Shown: piece by piece, positions 48,879-61,356 of the stretch
How the letters are laid out: each line of letters begins with the position of its first letter
Position numbering within the stretch: position 1 is the first letter of the stretch
Assembly: GCA_905182985.1 (NCBI GenBank)
Contig: CAJJDN010000147.1
Location: 124,001-188,000 of the forward strand
Length of the DNA stretch: 64,000 bases
Origin: Paramecium sonneborni
Lineage: Eukaryota > Ciliophora > Oligohymenophorea > Peniculida > Parameciidae
Direction of reading: 5' to 3'
Notes under the pieces: model-generated
The model's database searches: none
What the model was told of the DNA's origin: nothing
What the model saw: only the letters and a program-made list of their open reading frames with translations
Made by a program: the position numbers and the translations under genes

Positions 48879-50575
48879 ATGCAATCACGTTCTTAAAGAA
48901 GAAGAAGAATTTTGAAATAATGCATCTAAAAAAAGAGTAAAATAGAAGACAATGCACATGTAACTTAGGAAATAGATTCTGATTATGAGGATGTAAGTGA
49001 AATGGAAGAAGATGAACATATTCAATATGAAGATGAATTTGATGATGAATATGGTAACCTATCATATTAATTTAGTTAGAGAGTGAAGAAGGAGAAATCA
49101 ATATTGATAGTGAAGATGAAGAGATATTATAAAAAGAGGAGTAAAATTAAGAATAATCATAATAAACATAATAAACATAGTAATAATAATAACCACAATA
49201 ATAAAAATCAACACTCAAGAGAAAAAAGAAAGGTATGGAATAGGAGTCCTAAGAAAATTAAAAAAGAGTATGGTTCTATGATGAAGCTGAAAATTTAGAT
49301 TTTGATAACAGAGCTTATAATATGTTACATAGAGTTACAACAGAATGGCCTTGTTTATCCTGTGACTTTGTATTAACAGAAGAAGAGTAATAACAATATA
49401 GAAATAAGGAATTTCATAAAATGAATAAATATCCTTATACTGTGTATTTAGCAGCTGGAACTCAAGCAGCATAACCTACAAAAAATTAAATATACTTATT
49501 AAAATTATCGAAAATGCATAAAACAAAATATGATGATGATGAAGCATCATAATCAGAAGAAGATAGTGAAGATGATAATCTTAGTAATGATGAAGAAGGT
49601 CAAGTACATTTAAGTAGTGTGACCGGCCTTAGAAGTGGAGTAAATAGATTAAAAACAATGAATGGCTAAGCAATAGCTGCTTATTGGAATGAAAATGGAG
49701 ATGTAAACATTCTAGATTTGAATCCCTTATATAAAAAGCTTTAAACAAATTAATAATCATAATTTAATTTATCACAATTACATCACAAAATATTTAAAAA
49801 TTAATAAGAAGGATTTGCTTTAGATTGGAGTCGTTTAAAAGTAGGTGATTTAATAAGTGGTTCTGTAGATGGCAAGATATATTTATATCATCTTAATAAT
49901 AATGATTGGTTGAGAGATAATAAAGCATATGAATATCATAAAGGAAGTGTAGAAGATTTATAATTCTCTCCTATTGAAAGTTTTGTTTATGCATCATGTT
50001 CTACTGATGGAACTTTATGTATTGTGGATACTAGAGAAGGTAAACATAAATAAGCTTAAATACTTATTCAAGCTCATAATTGTGATGTTAATGTCATATC
50101 ATGGAATTAAGTATCAGCTACCCTTGTAGCTACAGGAGCAGATGATGGTTGCTTTAAGATTTGGGATTTAAAATATCCTAAAAATGATGCTATATCTGAA
50201 ATTCAATTTCATAACAAAGCTATTACATCTATTTAATTTTAACCTAATAGTGATTCTAGTATAGCTGTTTCATCTGAAGATCATAAACTCTCAATATGGG
50301 ATTTTGCAGTCGAAAATGAAAATAACAATGAAGATGATGTTCCTGATCAACTTATGTTTGTACATCAAGGATAAAAAGATCTTAAAGAACTTAAATATCA
50401 TCCTATCTATTATGAAATGATTGTAAGCACTTCTGCTAATGGATTCAATGTATTTAAACCAACTCTAGATGAAGAAGAAAAGAAATCTGAATAATCTGAA
50501 GAAGATTAAGGCTAAATACCTGTAATCAAAGAGGAAGATCTAAATAAATATTTTTAATAAATGTCAATATAATGA
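48879..50575 (+). CDS. GRWD1: Ribosome-biogenesis WD40 protein GRWD1/RRB1
   Basis: 556 aa with one 26-nt intron. A very acidic N-terminus (EMEEDEHIQYEDEFDDEY and a Q run) precedes the RBAP48-like CAF1C helix and start of the propeller (DNRAYNMLHRVTTEWPCLSC), then about seven WD repeats, e.g. GFALDWSRLKVGDLISGSVD, VEDLQFSPIESFVYASCSTD, WNQVSATLVATGADDGCFKI with WDLK, and AVSSEDHKLSIWDF. It ends VIKEEDLNKYFQQMSIQ. RRB1/GRWD1 chaperones ribosomal protein L3 during large-subunit assembly in the nucleolus. Length and order match the family. Confidence 0.94.
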
Positions 50576-50594
50576 AATATTTGTTTATTTATAA

Positions 50595-52777
50595 TCATTT
50601 GTGTATTATAACGTACTCTTTTGATTCTATTAATTATTAACATTGTTCTAAATCTAAATTAAAAATTAAACAAATCTCATCCACTGTTTCCTCTTTCAAA
50701 ATCATATTTTTTATTGTCTCATTTGCATCTTTCAGTTTTTCATCATCTTTCAACTTTTAACCTAAGAATTATCCTTCTATTCCCTTTTAAAACCTTTAAG
50801 AATATTCTAATGAACATTCCATCCACTATTCTTATTATTTAGAATTCTTATCCTCCTCATTAAATCTTTCACTCATCTTTATATAATTTGATGGTGCAAC
50901 CAAAAATATATTATCCAAATTTTATCCTTTCTAATTCTGGCCTTAACACATAAAAAAATACTCATGAACTCTATTTAAAAAATTATGCAATTAACCATAT
51001 CTTATCATTTTAGTTAAAGATACCTAAAATCATTTTATTATTTTATATACAAATTCTAATATGGTCTTATTATTCTCTATATAATCTCTAAGTATCAGTC
51101 CTCTTTTCATTTCTATATAAAGTGTCTACAAATATTGTTTAAGTAATTCAATATCTAATTTATATCCAAACTTCTATTAAAAAACATCAGTTTTAGTATT
51201 AATTATTAATAAAATGTCATCCTCCTTAAAATCATGAGTGAAAAAGTTCTCATTTATAACATACATATTTGTTATTTTTATCATATCTACTAAACGAATT
51301 AAATTGCATTCTATCATTTCTTTTATTGCTGTCTTAATTTATTCAGCCTTAAATTCTTTCAATTTTTAACAAATTGCTCCCACACAATTAATCCCATTAA
51401 TCTCAGGTATCAATTTATCTAATATTGGATTAAATGCTGTTTAAACTCCTTATCTTATATTAACTATTGGAAAAGGCACTTAACTATATTTAACATTTAT
51501 ATTTTGTGGAGGCTATTATTATTATGGTAATCTTAAGAACATATATTATGATTCATCGAATTCTACAAAACTTTCATGCTCTTGACTTATATTTATATCC
51601 TTATATATTTTTTTAATTAATGTATAGATTTCCTCCCTATTCTCATCATTTCTGTATATAAAATTTCTATTCACTTCTAATTATGATACAACATATGCCA
51701 ATTTTCTTACAATTTCAAAGTATGCATCTTAATTTTTACAGAATTATTCTTTCTTCACTTTTATTGCAACACTTAAAACATAAATAGCTCTTCTATAGAC
51801 AGATCCATTTCTCATTACCATCGGAATATTGATTATTTATTGCGATTGATATTCTCTACATTATAATCATTAATAAATACATCATAAGTAATTTGCCACC
51901 AAGTTCTTCTTTGGGTAACAAAAAATCTCCCAATATCTCAATATTTATTGCTTATCTAAATTGAAAAGATATTCATGTTTTTTACTCATGTGGATACTAT
52001 AGAATGGCTTATTTGCCTATTAAGTCATGGAATTCACACAAAATAATTGATTCAATCATAATAATTAATTTAAAATCTCTTTTATTTCTTCTTTCACTCT
52101 TTTTCCAAAATTCGGACATTCATTTACATGTTTTGAAATCAAATTATAAAAAAATTTGTTATCAATCTTCTTTAACTACATCAACTTATTAAGTTATTGT
52201 AATAATTTCCTAAATTTTAAGATTTGTTAACATACTCATTAAATTATTACTAAATCTCCACTGTAGATTATAAACTCTATATTTATCTATCCTTTTTAGG
52301 CTATTACTCTTGCTTCTTTTTTATTTACTCTTTTGGCAAGGACTTTTATTATTTTGATTATTTTTCTGGCCTGTCAGAATTTTTATTCGTTTTTTATTGT
52401 ACATTTTCATTTACTACTACTTATATTTCACATTCATTAATTTATTTCTCTCTTTAAGTTTCTTCACAAACAGAACTACTCTTAAATATATTTTCTAATT
52501 GTCTGTTTTAAACCTTATATAGTAACCAATCATATATTACATTATTCAATTCATTTAAAATAGATTTGAATTAATCACGCTTATTAGCAGAAGAAGTCTT
52601 GATATGTAATTTTGAATTTTGAATTTTTTTTTCTTAGGTCTGTTGAGGTATGTTATTTATATCATGTTTACCAATAAAGATATCTGAGTATTTGAGTGGT
52701 TCTTAGATTTTATCCTTAGTCAAATATCTATTGTATTTAGTCAATAATTCTCGTTCTTCATTATTTAATAATTCCAT
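50595..52777 (-). CDS. Large uncharacterised helical protein
   Basis: 681 aa with five introns (26, 29, 30, 25, 27 nt); the 29-nt one ends AAAAAG and first looked like a frameshift. The N-terminal ~215 residues are Q/K/E-rich. The rest is alpha-helical: EKLLQQLNKLMQLKK, KLIIMIESIILCEFHDLIGK, INIEILGDFLLPKEELGGKL, AYFEIVRKLAYVVSQLEVNR, FKEDDILLIINTKTDVF. The stretch around EILGDFLLPKEELGGKLLM loosely recalls MIF4G/HEAT-type folds, but I would not name it. It ends DLEQCQQLIESKEYVIIHK. No membrane segment. Confidence 0.72.
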
Positions 52778-52943
52778 AGTTAATTATATAATTATGATCA
52801 AAATAAAGATCTATTAAAATTACGTGATTGCTCTACACCTTTAAAAAATTCCAGCAATTGCATCGATGTCAAAGATTACATGAATTAACACAAGGTCTCA
52901 TCAATTTCTTATTAAATTAATTTCAAATTCTTCATTTATTTAT

Positions 52944-54079
52944 TCAATTATAATAAAAACCTATATATTTTAATTAAATAAACATTTATGACATTTTACG
53001 ATGGTTAAATAGTTTATCTATAATTGGAAGTACCTTGTATATCAAATTATTATCATCCAATTTAGTGTATTTCTTAACAATCTCAACATAATTATTGAAT
53101 TCTTCATCATCTAAAAATAATAAAAAAAGTTTTATATTACAATTATTCATTTAATTATTTGTACTAATCAATAATAATCCATAATTTCCTTTCAAAAAAT
53201 TTTTCTAGATATTTTAGATTGCATATTTGATATATTGTTTTCTTTAAATGCCACAAATACCATATCTCCTCTACACTATATTTTCTTATAAAGATTACCA
53301 TATAAGAATCATTTAGTAATTATGCTTATTCAGATTGATTGCATTACATAATTTGATCAAAAGCTTTAGAACTTCCAATAATCATGCTATTAAGTATAGG
53401 ATGTGATGTCAATAACTGAGTCAGATATTCAAATGATTGCTTAGTTGTTTTTTTGTATTCTTATATTTTTTAATCCAGATCAGAAATCTAAAAATAGAAA
53501 ATTTTATACTTTTTTTTCAAGTAACTTTACATAAACCTTCTTTCTTTATCTTGATTACTTGGCACTTTATCTTAAACGTTAATTTTTATATTCCTCACAA
53601 ATTAAATCATTTGTTGAACCTAAAAGCCCTGTTAATCTAGTTTTTTTATTATTAGATATTTCCTCAGAGGAACTATCTTCTTATAAATCTACTTGTAGTC
53701 CCTAATCAAGTAATTTATCTCCTTCAACACTTAACAAGGATGTTATTTTCTTAATGTAAGCATTTTTAACACTTCCTTTAATATCTTAGATTTAAGGTGG
53801 TTAATCTCGTAAACTTGTATTAGATTGAATATGTTGTAAAGTAGATTTTATTTTCTTAATCTTTTTTGTATTTTAAGGGATTTATTAATTGAGATTAGGA
53901 TTGGGAAGAATGTTCTAATTGAAAAGACTTTATAAATTAAGCATTTTTTATTATTCATGTAATTGTTGTAAAAGCCTAACATTTTATACTAGTAGTGAAT
54001 CTTAATTGATGTTAGTTTAAATTTAAGAATTATTTGTTTAGTTATTGAAGTCATGTATAAATTAATCTATTTCTTCCAT
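52944..54079 (-). CDS. bZIP-type transcription factor
   Basis: 361 aa with introns of 22 and 28 nt; using the 28-nt acceptor rather than a 23-nt one keeps one frame to TGA 52944-52946. The basic region LRQSAKQSRQRKKVYVKLLE is followed by a short zipper (KKISDLDQKIQEYKK). In the bZIP consensus NxxxAxxSR the invariant Asn is Leu here (LRQSAKQSR), so DNA contacts may differ. The N-terminal half is polar; the C-terminal ~180 residues (FEYLTQLLTSHPILNSMIIG, NYGLLLISTNN, FLLFLDDEEFNNYVEIVKKY) form an unrecognised folded region. Nuclear role inferred from the bZIP. Confidence 0.75.
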
Positions 54080-54235
54080 ATGTTATTACATAAAAATTAA
54101 TGAATGAGTATTAAGTTTATAATTGATATAGATTTGAATAATGAATAATAAAAACAGAATCAATAAGAAATATATTAATGAATTTAATGATTAATAATTT
54201 TTATGGATTAGAAATTAATAATAAATATTAAATAA

Positions 54236-54978
54236 ATGTGGAAAACAATGATTTTATTAGTTCTAGTCAATGTAATAAATGGATAATGTAGTTGTAGTAA
54301 ATTCACAGATGAATCAAGTTGTTTTGCTTATGGCTATTGTTTATTTGTAAATGGAGTTTGTGTTGAATAAAAATGTGAAGCCATTCCATATTAAGAGAAA
54401 TGCAAATCTCCACTTTGTTTATGGAAAGACAATAAATGTTTAACATTTAAAGCAGCAGAATCAACATGTCAAACTTTATTACCTCAACAATGTACTGAAT
54501 ATTAAGGTTGCTATTATGATTATACAAACCTTAAATGTCAAATTAGTAATAATTGTTCAAAACTTGAGATTGATTAATGTAATGGTTAATTGGGAAATGG
54601 TAATTCTTGCATTGTAGATCCATTCAATAACAAATGTTAAGAAATGACTGATTGCAAATCTTTATCAACTGAATTTATGTGTTTAAGTTAATTTCCATTT
54701 TGCTTATATTAGAATTCCTCTTGTAAGCCATCATCTTGTAATGAAATAAATGTATATTAATATTAAATTCAATTTAGGATAGCGTTTCATGCTCTATAAT
54801 GGATCAATGTTAATGGAATAACAATAAATGCGAAATTAAAAATTGCTAAAGCATAAAATTTGGATATTAATGTAATGGAAAAACTTGTGGATTCGATAAA
54901 GATCAATGTTTTTCTTGTATTGAATAATACGGTTATCAGTTTTTTGCGGGCTTGATATCATTATTATTTATATTGTGA
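54236..54978 (+). CDS. Cysteine-rich secreted protein, probably GPI-anchored
   Basis: 238 aa with one 26-nt intron. A signal peptide (MWKTMILLVLVNVINGQCSC) is followed by about 25 cysteines in a loose repeat (C-x5-8-C...C-x-W/Y...C), e.g. CFAYGYCLFVNGVC, CKSPLCLWKDNKC, CTEYQGCYYDYTNLKC, CSIMDQCQWNNNKC. The tail has a small-residue site followed by a hydrophobic end (FFAGLISLLFIL), typical of a GPI attachment signal. This is a miniature of the periodic-cysteine design of ciliate surface antigens and may coat the cell or cilia. Confidence 0.82.
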
Positions 54979-55016
54979 GTGAAAACAATTGTTCATTATA
55001 TATATTTGTTTATATT

Positions 55017-56414
55017 ATGATCGTCACTTTTGTCGAAGCTATTGAGGATAAGTTGAGGATTATCAATGTTGTTAATTTAGAAATGGACCTTCTAATTTTA
55101 ATACTATACTTTGTAAATTGTGTATCATTCATATAATAAGTACCTGTGCATTCCATTAGGAATCGTTTTTAATTCCTTGAAATGTAAAAACTAAAGAATC
55201 TTGTTCAATTTATTCTTTGGCTTATTTTTTACTATGATCATCACTAAGGAATGGTTCATTTATATATTCACTTGGACTATTTTAATTTACTTTTTGAGTA
55301 GAATCTTTAAAGACCCATATTACCCAATATTTTTTGGTGGATTCCTTATTCTCTCATATTGTCATGTGTACAGATTAATAGTAACCATATTATTATGATA
55401 TCTATTTAGTATGATTACTTAAGTTGGAAAATGGATTATAATTGCGTTTAGATGATGATAACAGCACGTTACATATATTATGCAGTTGACAAACCTAAAA
55501 TTAAAGAAAACAACTCATTCCTTATGTTTATGTCATACATTTTTATGTATCCAAATCTCTATCTGGCTCCTCTTCCATATTTTAGCTTCGTTGATCTTAT
55601 TACACGTAAAGAAGATTTTACTCATTACTCAATCAAACCTGCTCTAATTAATCTATTCAAGGCTATGCTCTTTACAGCAGGGGAACTTTTTATTAGGCCA
55701 AAGTTTGATACAGAAGTTTATTTTTCAGAGAATTGGGCTCATTACAATTTAATTGAAAAACTGTTTATCACTTAAGCAGTTTCAGTAGTCTTAAGGTTTT
55801 CATACTTTACAGCTTTTAAGCATTCATAAGCAGCCATGGATGCTTTTGGAATTACTTATAATCCAAAAACAAAAAAATGTGATAGATTTCCTGTTGCTGA
55901 TTATCATTATGATTTAGAGAAGAATATAATGATGAAAACTTCAATGTGGAATACAAATGTTTAACTTTGGTTAAAACATTGTTTTTATGAAAAATTGAAT
56001 CATATATTTGGCGGTTATACTTATTACATAACATTTTTAATAAGTTGCATTTGGTAATATAATGTAATATGAGATTAGGCATGGTTTTTATATGACTTAT
56101 TATTTATTTTTTGTATTTTGGGCAATAAGTGTTTAGATTTGCAAATATGTTTACAAAGCTTAATAAAAATTTTACTTGTAATAAGATTATATAATTATAG
56201 TATTCCTGAAAGGATTAGACATATAATTTGTTGGTTTTGGAGTTGTATGACAATAGATCATTTTGCAACAGGAATGAAGATTTTGGATTGGAAGAAGGCA
56301 ATATAATTTCATTGTAGTGTGAATTGGATAATCCATATATAAGCATTGGTAATATTTGGATTCTTTGTGATAACAGGATTTGGATAAGGTTAAAAAAGGA
56401 AGAAGAAGGATTGA
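55017..56414 (+). CDS. Membrane-bound O-acyltransferase (lysophospholipid acyltransferase-like)
   Basis: 430 aa after four introns (28, 29, 25, 23 nt), starting at ATG 55017 only 38 bp after the previous stop. About ten hydrophobic segments. MBOAT signatures: YLCIPLGIVF and FNLFFGLFFTMII near the start, DYLSWKMDYN, LPYFSFVDL, the catalytic-region Asn in MWNTNVQLWLKHCFYEK and the catalytic His in CIWHGFYMTYY, the latter created across the 25-nt intron. MBOAT enzymes of this class re-acylate lysophospholipids in the ER membrane. The tail is lysine-rich (GQKRKKKD), a possible ER retrieval signal. Confidence 0.88.
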
Positions 56415-56463
56415 TATATATATATATTGAAACAAAAGTAGAAACTAATTACAATAAAAAAAT

Positions 56464-57042
56464 TCAGAGTTATCTTTAGCGAGCATAAGTTAGTACTGAA
56501 TAGAGTAGTGATATAACAAACATCACAACAGTGATAATTAAATAAGAAGCAGGTACAAAATCGAACTGTGCCATCAATCTAACTGCTATGCTTGTGTTAA
56601 GAATAAGCTTACTGAAGGTATAAGGTTTTTCACTCTTGATAATGTATTGAGTATGTATAATCAATTATTCCTGAATTGTGAATTCTTAAATTGATTTATC
56701 ATTCAATTCCAATTGTATATCTAATAACAATTGGTCAGATTTTGAAAACATATATATACTTATAGGTGGATCCCATGTATCATTCATGGTGAAATTACCT
56801 ACACCATCATTAACATCAACTTCAATATACTCTGCTTATAATATGATAGAAGGAATCATAAGAGCAATAAAAAACAGAGCTATGACCCTTTTATACTTAT
56901 TCGAAATACACAGCAAAAAATGATAAATCGTTCTCTTTCTAAACAAGAAGAAATACTATTCCAAACTTTCTGAAAAAGGATCATGTCTTATCTTCTCTTT
57001 CTCATGTAGAAAGTATTTCTAATTTATAGGTTGAAATTCCAT
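56464..57042 (-). CDS. Two-TM membrane protein, uncharacterised
   Basis: 192 aa, no intron. Start ATG 57040-57042 (MEFQPINQKYFLHEKEKIRH). One hydrophobic segment (RVIALFFIALMIPSIILQ, ~65-83) and another at the C-terminus (YLIITVVMFVISLLYSVLTY), so N- and C-termini likely face the cytosol with a ~85-residue loop (VDVNDGVGNFTMNDTWDPPI) outside or in the lumen. The NFT and NDT sequons in the loop could be glycosylated. Not recognised. It might be a truncated relative of a larger transporter. Confidence 0.65.
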
Positions 57043-57103
57043 TCCTTATAATTGCACCTGATGTTGTTTCATTAATTATTAATATCAATTTCAAGTTCCA
57101 TTT

Positions 57104-57760
57104 ATGTAACCACTTAAACCAACTAAACTCAATCCAGCCTCAAATATTGATTATAAAGAACTATAGAAAACTCTTATACATTTTCAAAGAGCATAACTTG
57201 AATTAGAAAAGACTCGTCAAGGTTCTCCTTTAAAATCTGTATCACCTATGAGAGAAATGATGAATTTTTAAGCATTATAAGATGCTGGACTTATTGAACT
57301 CAATGAAAAAAGTAAATAAGTTGATGGAGTTAAAATAACATTAGAAGAAATTGAAAAAGCATTCAAAATTTTAGATGAAAAGAATAAAGGTACTAAAATA
57401 TCGTTGCTTGAATTAAAAAAGAAAATTCCTGCTATCAATCCTAATTTCCCTAAGAGTGAATACAAAGCTTTGACTTAAGGAAAACCTGAACTCAAAAGTA
57501 AAGATCTTTATGAATTACTTAAATAAAATGAATTACAAGATTTTGATCCACTTGAATAAGCATTTTCACTTCTAGATCCAAAAGGAGAGGGTAATTTAGA
57601 TATTAATAGATTGGGAGAAGTGTTCAGTGTCTTAGGATATGGAAAAATTGATAAAAGAGATTAAGAAATTCTTTTAGAATGCTTAGATGTTGATAAAGAT
57701 GGCAAAATTGGACTCTAAGATTTAAGAGAGATATTTGAATCAGAAAGACATAAATAATGA
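57104..57760 (+). CDS. EF-hand (calmodulin-like) protein
   Basis: 218 aa, no intron. Start MQPLKPTKLNPASNIDYKEL. After a helical N-terminus (QRAQLELEKTRQGSPLKSVS) come calmodulin-type helices: EIEKAFKILDEKNKGTKISL, PLEQAFSLLDPKGEGNLDIN and ILLECLDVDKDGKIGLQDL. Only the last loop (DVDKDGKIGLQD) has full Ca2+ ligands; the first two are degenerate. Ends ESERHKQ. Probably a Ca2+-regulated adaptor. Divergent from the two-TM gene, with 61 bp between starts. Confidence 0.85.
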
Positions 57761-57785
57761 TAATTATTAATATATTTTAATAACT

Positions 57786-60700
57786 ATGGATGAAGTATTA
57801 TCACAGATATCAAATTAAGTTTATGAATTTGACACTTTAGGCTTAGTCTAACAATACATATTTGAATTATCAGAACATTTCAAAGAAAATCACAATGCCT
57901 ATATTGATATTCAACAATTTGTTATCTTTTTTATCAATTAAACAAATGAACAAGGCATTGAAGGATTAATACTTATATCTAAACTCATTGAACTTTATCA
58001 AGAGATTTTATCATAACAAAATGAAAAAATACTCAAATTAAAACATATAACTGATTATTTGATTAGTAGTCAAGAAATTTGCAGTGAATATTTTAATGCT
58101 AAATTCCTCCCCTCATAAAATAATTAAATTTAACTTACTCGTCGTGTTTTAACTGACATTGAAATTTAACCTCCTGAAATCTTAGGCTTAAATCCTAGTA
58201 TGTTGAGAAGATTAGAAACTCAACTTAAAATTGAAAATATTCATATCAATAATCAAGTAATATACGGAATTAAAGGAGACAACGATCTGTTTTTAATTCT
58301 TTAATTTTGTGAAAGTGTTTGCATGTTACATGAATTTTCATTTAAAAAAATGCTATAACCACGAAATATGATTGATGGTAATTTTGTTGTCTATGCCCAT
58401 TATTCAACCAAACAACAAAGATTAGGAGTAATATTACGTAATAACACATTAATCTTTTGGGATAAACGAGATAATTATACATATGATTATCAAATAGAAA
58501 CCTAATTAGAATTGCAACATATTACATTCATTGAAATGTAAGATTTATGGATAACTTCAGCAAATAAAAGTTTATAAATTTGGAATCTGGAATAAGGAAA
58601 ATATTAAAATTTATAAAACTAAGTATTTTCTGGAGGTATAATCCAATTATTAGAAGTATTACATTTGTAGATGTTGCTAGTAGCATCAAATCCTAATATA
58701 ATAAGTTGTTGGGATATGTTTGAATAAAAATTCCTATTTAAATTTTAAGTATAACATCAAATACTCTATCAAGTTGTCTGTAGTAAGTAATTTTAATTAA
58801 TTTTTACTATCGGATTTAATAATTACATATCATGTTATGAGTTACATGCTTAATATAATGATTATAATTTAAAGTGTTAATTGGTAGGTCATTGTTCAAC
58901 TGTGTAATGTATTGAACATATAGAAAGAACAGCACTATTAATATCAATAGATACCAAGAATGTGATTATATTGTGGGACATTAGATCATAATAATAAACA
59001 CAAACAATAAATTTATAGACTAGAATTTTAACTAAACAATTAATGTTTTATTGTAATAAGTTATGTCTAGTGACAAATATGCTACAAACTTTGAATTTTG
59101 AAAAATAATTGCATCCAAATAAATAAATTAAGTTAATGTAAGTAATTTATGATTAATGGAATAAAAGAAATATTATTATTACAAAAGCAGACATTCGTAT
59201 TTAAGATATCATAACTGGAAAAATATAATACATTTTGAGTGATTTTTAAAATGAGATTTCATCATCATGTTTAATTGAACATGGATATGCAATTATAATT
59301 GGTACTACTGAAGGTGATTTATATAAAATATCACTTAAACATGGCCAAATTTTATAATAATGGGAATCATTTTATTAAGAAGAAATAATATCTATTTAAT
59401 ATGATGAAACTTATAAGATTTTACATATTGTTTCTATTTAAGGTATTTTAAAATGTTTACCTTTAACATAACTAAATGTTTGTAAGGATAATATTTACAA
59501 AGATAAATGGGCAATTCGTCAACTTTCTGTAAATGTTTGTATTAATATTTGTCAACTGTCAATTATACAAGGTTTGTTAGCTATAAGTTATGAAGACTTC
59601 ATATAAATTTGGAATTTAGAATATTATTGTGTATCAATATAAATATAATTAGAAGATAATGCTATTGCTACTTCAATGATATTTTGTGATTCTCTCCCTC
59701 TTTTAATAATAGGTACAAATTAAGCAGATATTTTTATATTTTAATTGGTTTAAAAGAATGATAAATTATAATGTACTTTAGAAGGACATCTAAATATTGT
59801 GAAAGCTGTTCTAATTTAAAAATTAAAAAGTGTATATCCAGATCGTTTGAGCATAATGAATAATTTATTTTCAAAAACATCATTAGAATTAATTGAACTA
59901 TATGATGAAGGAGATGAATAAATAGAAGTTAAACGTCTTTTTAATAATAAATATAAATTAATGAGTCATGGATCCTTTGCATCTCGCTTATTAGTACAAT
60001 TTAATAAAGAAGAACTTAAATTATATATTGCTACAAATAGAGGATCTGCATTAGTATTTAATATTACTTAATTACTTGAAAAGAAAGTAATCATTCTTTT
60101 AATATTTTTAGAATATTAGTAAAAAACTAGATCAAATTAATCAAAGACCAAATTATAATCCTTATAGAGTTGTGTATAATAGTTTACAAGGGAATTTTAT
60201 TGATAATTATCAAATTGTATAAAATCGTTTGATTAAAGATCAAGTTAAAAAGAGAGAATCTAAATTTGAATAGACTAGCAAAATTAAATAAAAATTCAGA
60301 AATTCTTTGATTAGATTCAGTATTCTTAAAGGATTAAAAGATAATCCAGAATTAGATATCACTCATACATTAAAAGATTCTATTTTTTCATTTGATGAAT
60401 AACTTGAAACTGCTGAATAAATTCATAATGATATGGTGATCTAATTAAATTTCTTGTTTATTGATCCATATGAAATATTGTTTCAAAAGAAAACCTAATT
60501 CTTAATTGCTGGATGTTAAGATGATACTGTAAAAGTATTTAATGCTGATTTCAATTAAATTTGTCAATTTTCAATTCATAATCCTATTCCTTATTAATGG
60601 CAATCTTTATTGAATGAGAAAAATAAGGTAAAAGCAACAATACTCTTTTCATTAGAATTACTTAAACAGATTTTACCATAATTAAATTCTGAAAAAAGGA

Positions 60701-61356
60701 AAGCTTATGATGTAGAAAGTATGTTAAAATAAAATTCAATAAAACATATAAATAAAGCATTTAAGTTATCGAATATATTAACAAAAAAGGAGCCAATAAA
60801 TAATTAATAGAAATTGAAAGATTCTTTCTTAAATAAACGAAAAATTAGTTTATGTAATAATGTTAAGATGCCTTAATTGTCTCCAAAATTACCACCTTCT
60901 TTGCGTTATTATGATGAAAAAATCAAATAAAGTAAATATCAATCAGAAATTCATGAATAAGATTTAATCAATTAAATTAACTAACAAAAAAGATAGCAAG
61001 GATTTTAAATAGAATAATAAAGATAATAAAAAAAAGAGATTTTAGATTATCTTACTCCTGAAGTTAATACAAATCCAAAATTCTTTGAGGATCTTTCTAT
61101 TCAAGCTTTAAGTGCTAGATTAAAAACAGAATCAAAAACTCATTAGAGTAAAATTACTAAGACAACAAATGATACAAAAAGGACTTTTACAAGATAAAGC
61201 TTGGATTTTTTTGATTATGCTGAAAAAAAAGAAATGTTAGCAACCAGAAGTAAGATATCTTAGTCTCGATTTTAAACAAGAAGATAACATCACGACTTTC
61301 ACAAGATCTTGAATGAATTACATGGTAAATTGAAAATTTCAAAAAAATAATCATGA
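57786..61356 (+). CDS. Large WD40-repeat protein
   Basis: 1,181 aa with one 25-nt intron near 60100. A helical N-terminal region (MDEVLSQISNQVYEFDTLGL, ~1-145) precedes two propellers: ILRNNTLIFWDKRD, LWITSANKSLQIWNLEQG, HIERTALLISIDTKNVIILW, LLAISYEDFIQIWNLE, and a later single strong repeat TQFLIAGCQDDTVKVFNAD. The C-terminal ~250 residues are basic, Q-rich and partly coiled coil. The general layout resembles ciliary WD proteins such as WDR49/WDR64 types, without certainty. It starts only 25 bp after the EF-hand gene, and its stop overlaps the convergent gene at TCATGA. Confidence 0.85.

Noticed and set aside
52080..52140. Frameshift and in-frame TGA in the 681-aa gene
   Set aside because: A 29-nt intron ending AAG plus 30-nt and 25-nt introns give one frame, with total spliced length a multiple of three.
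53195..53215. Homopolymer frameshift in the bZIP gene
   Set aside because: Choosing the acceptor 5 nt downstream (28-nt intron) keeps the frame to the final TGA.
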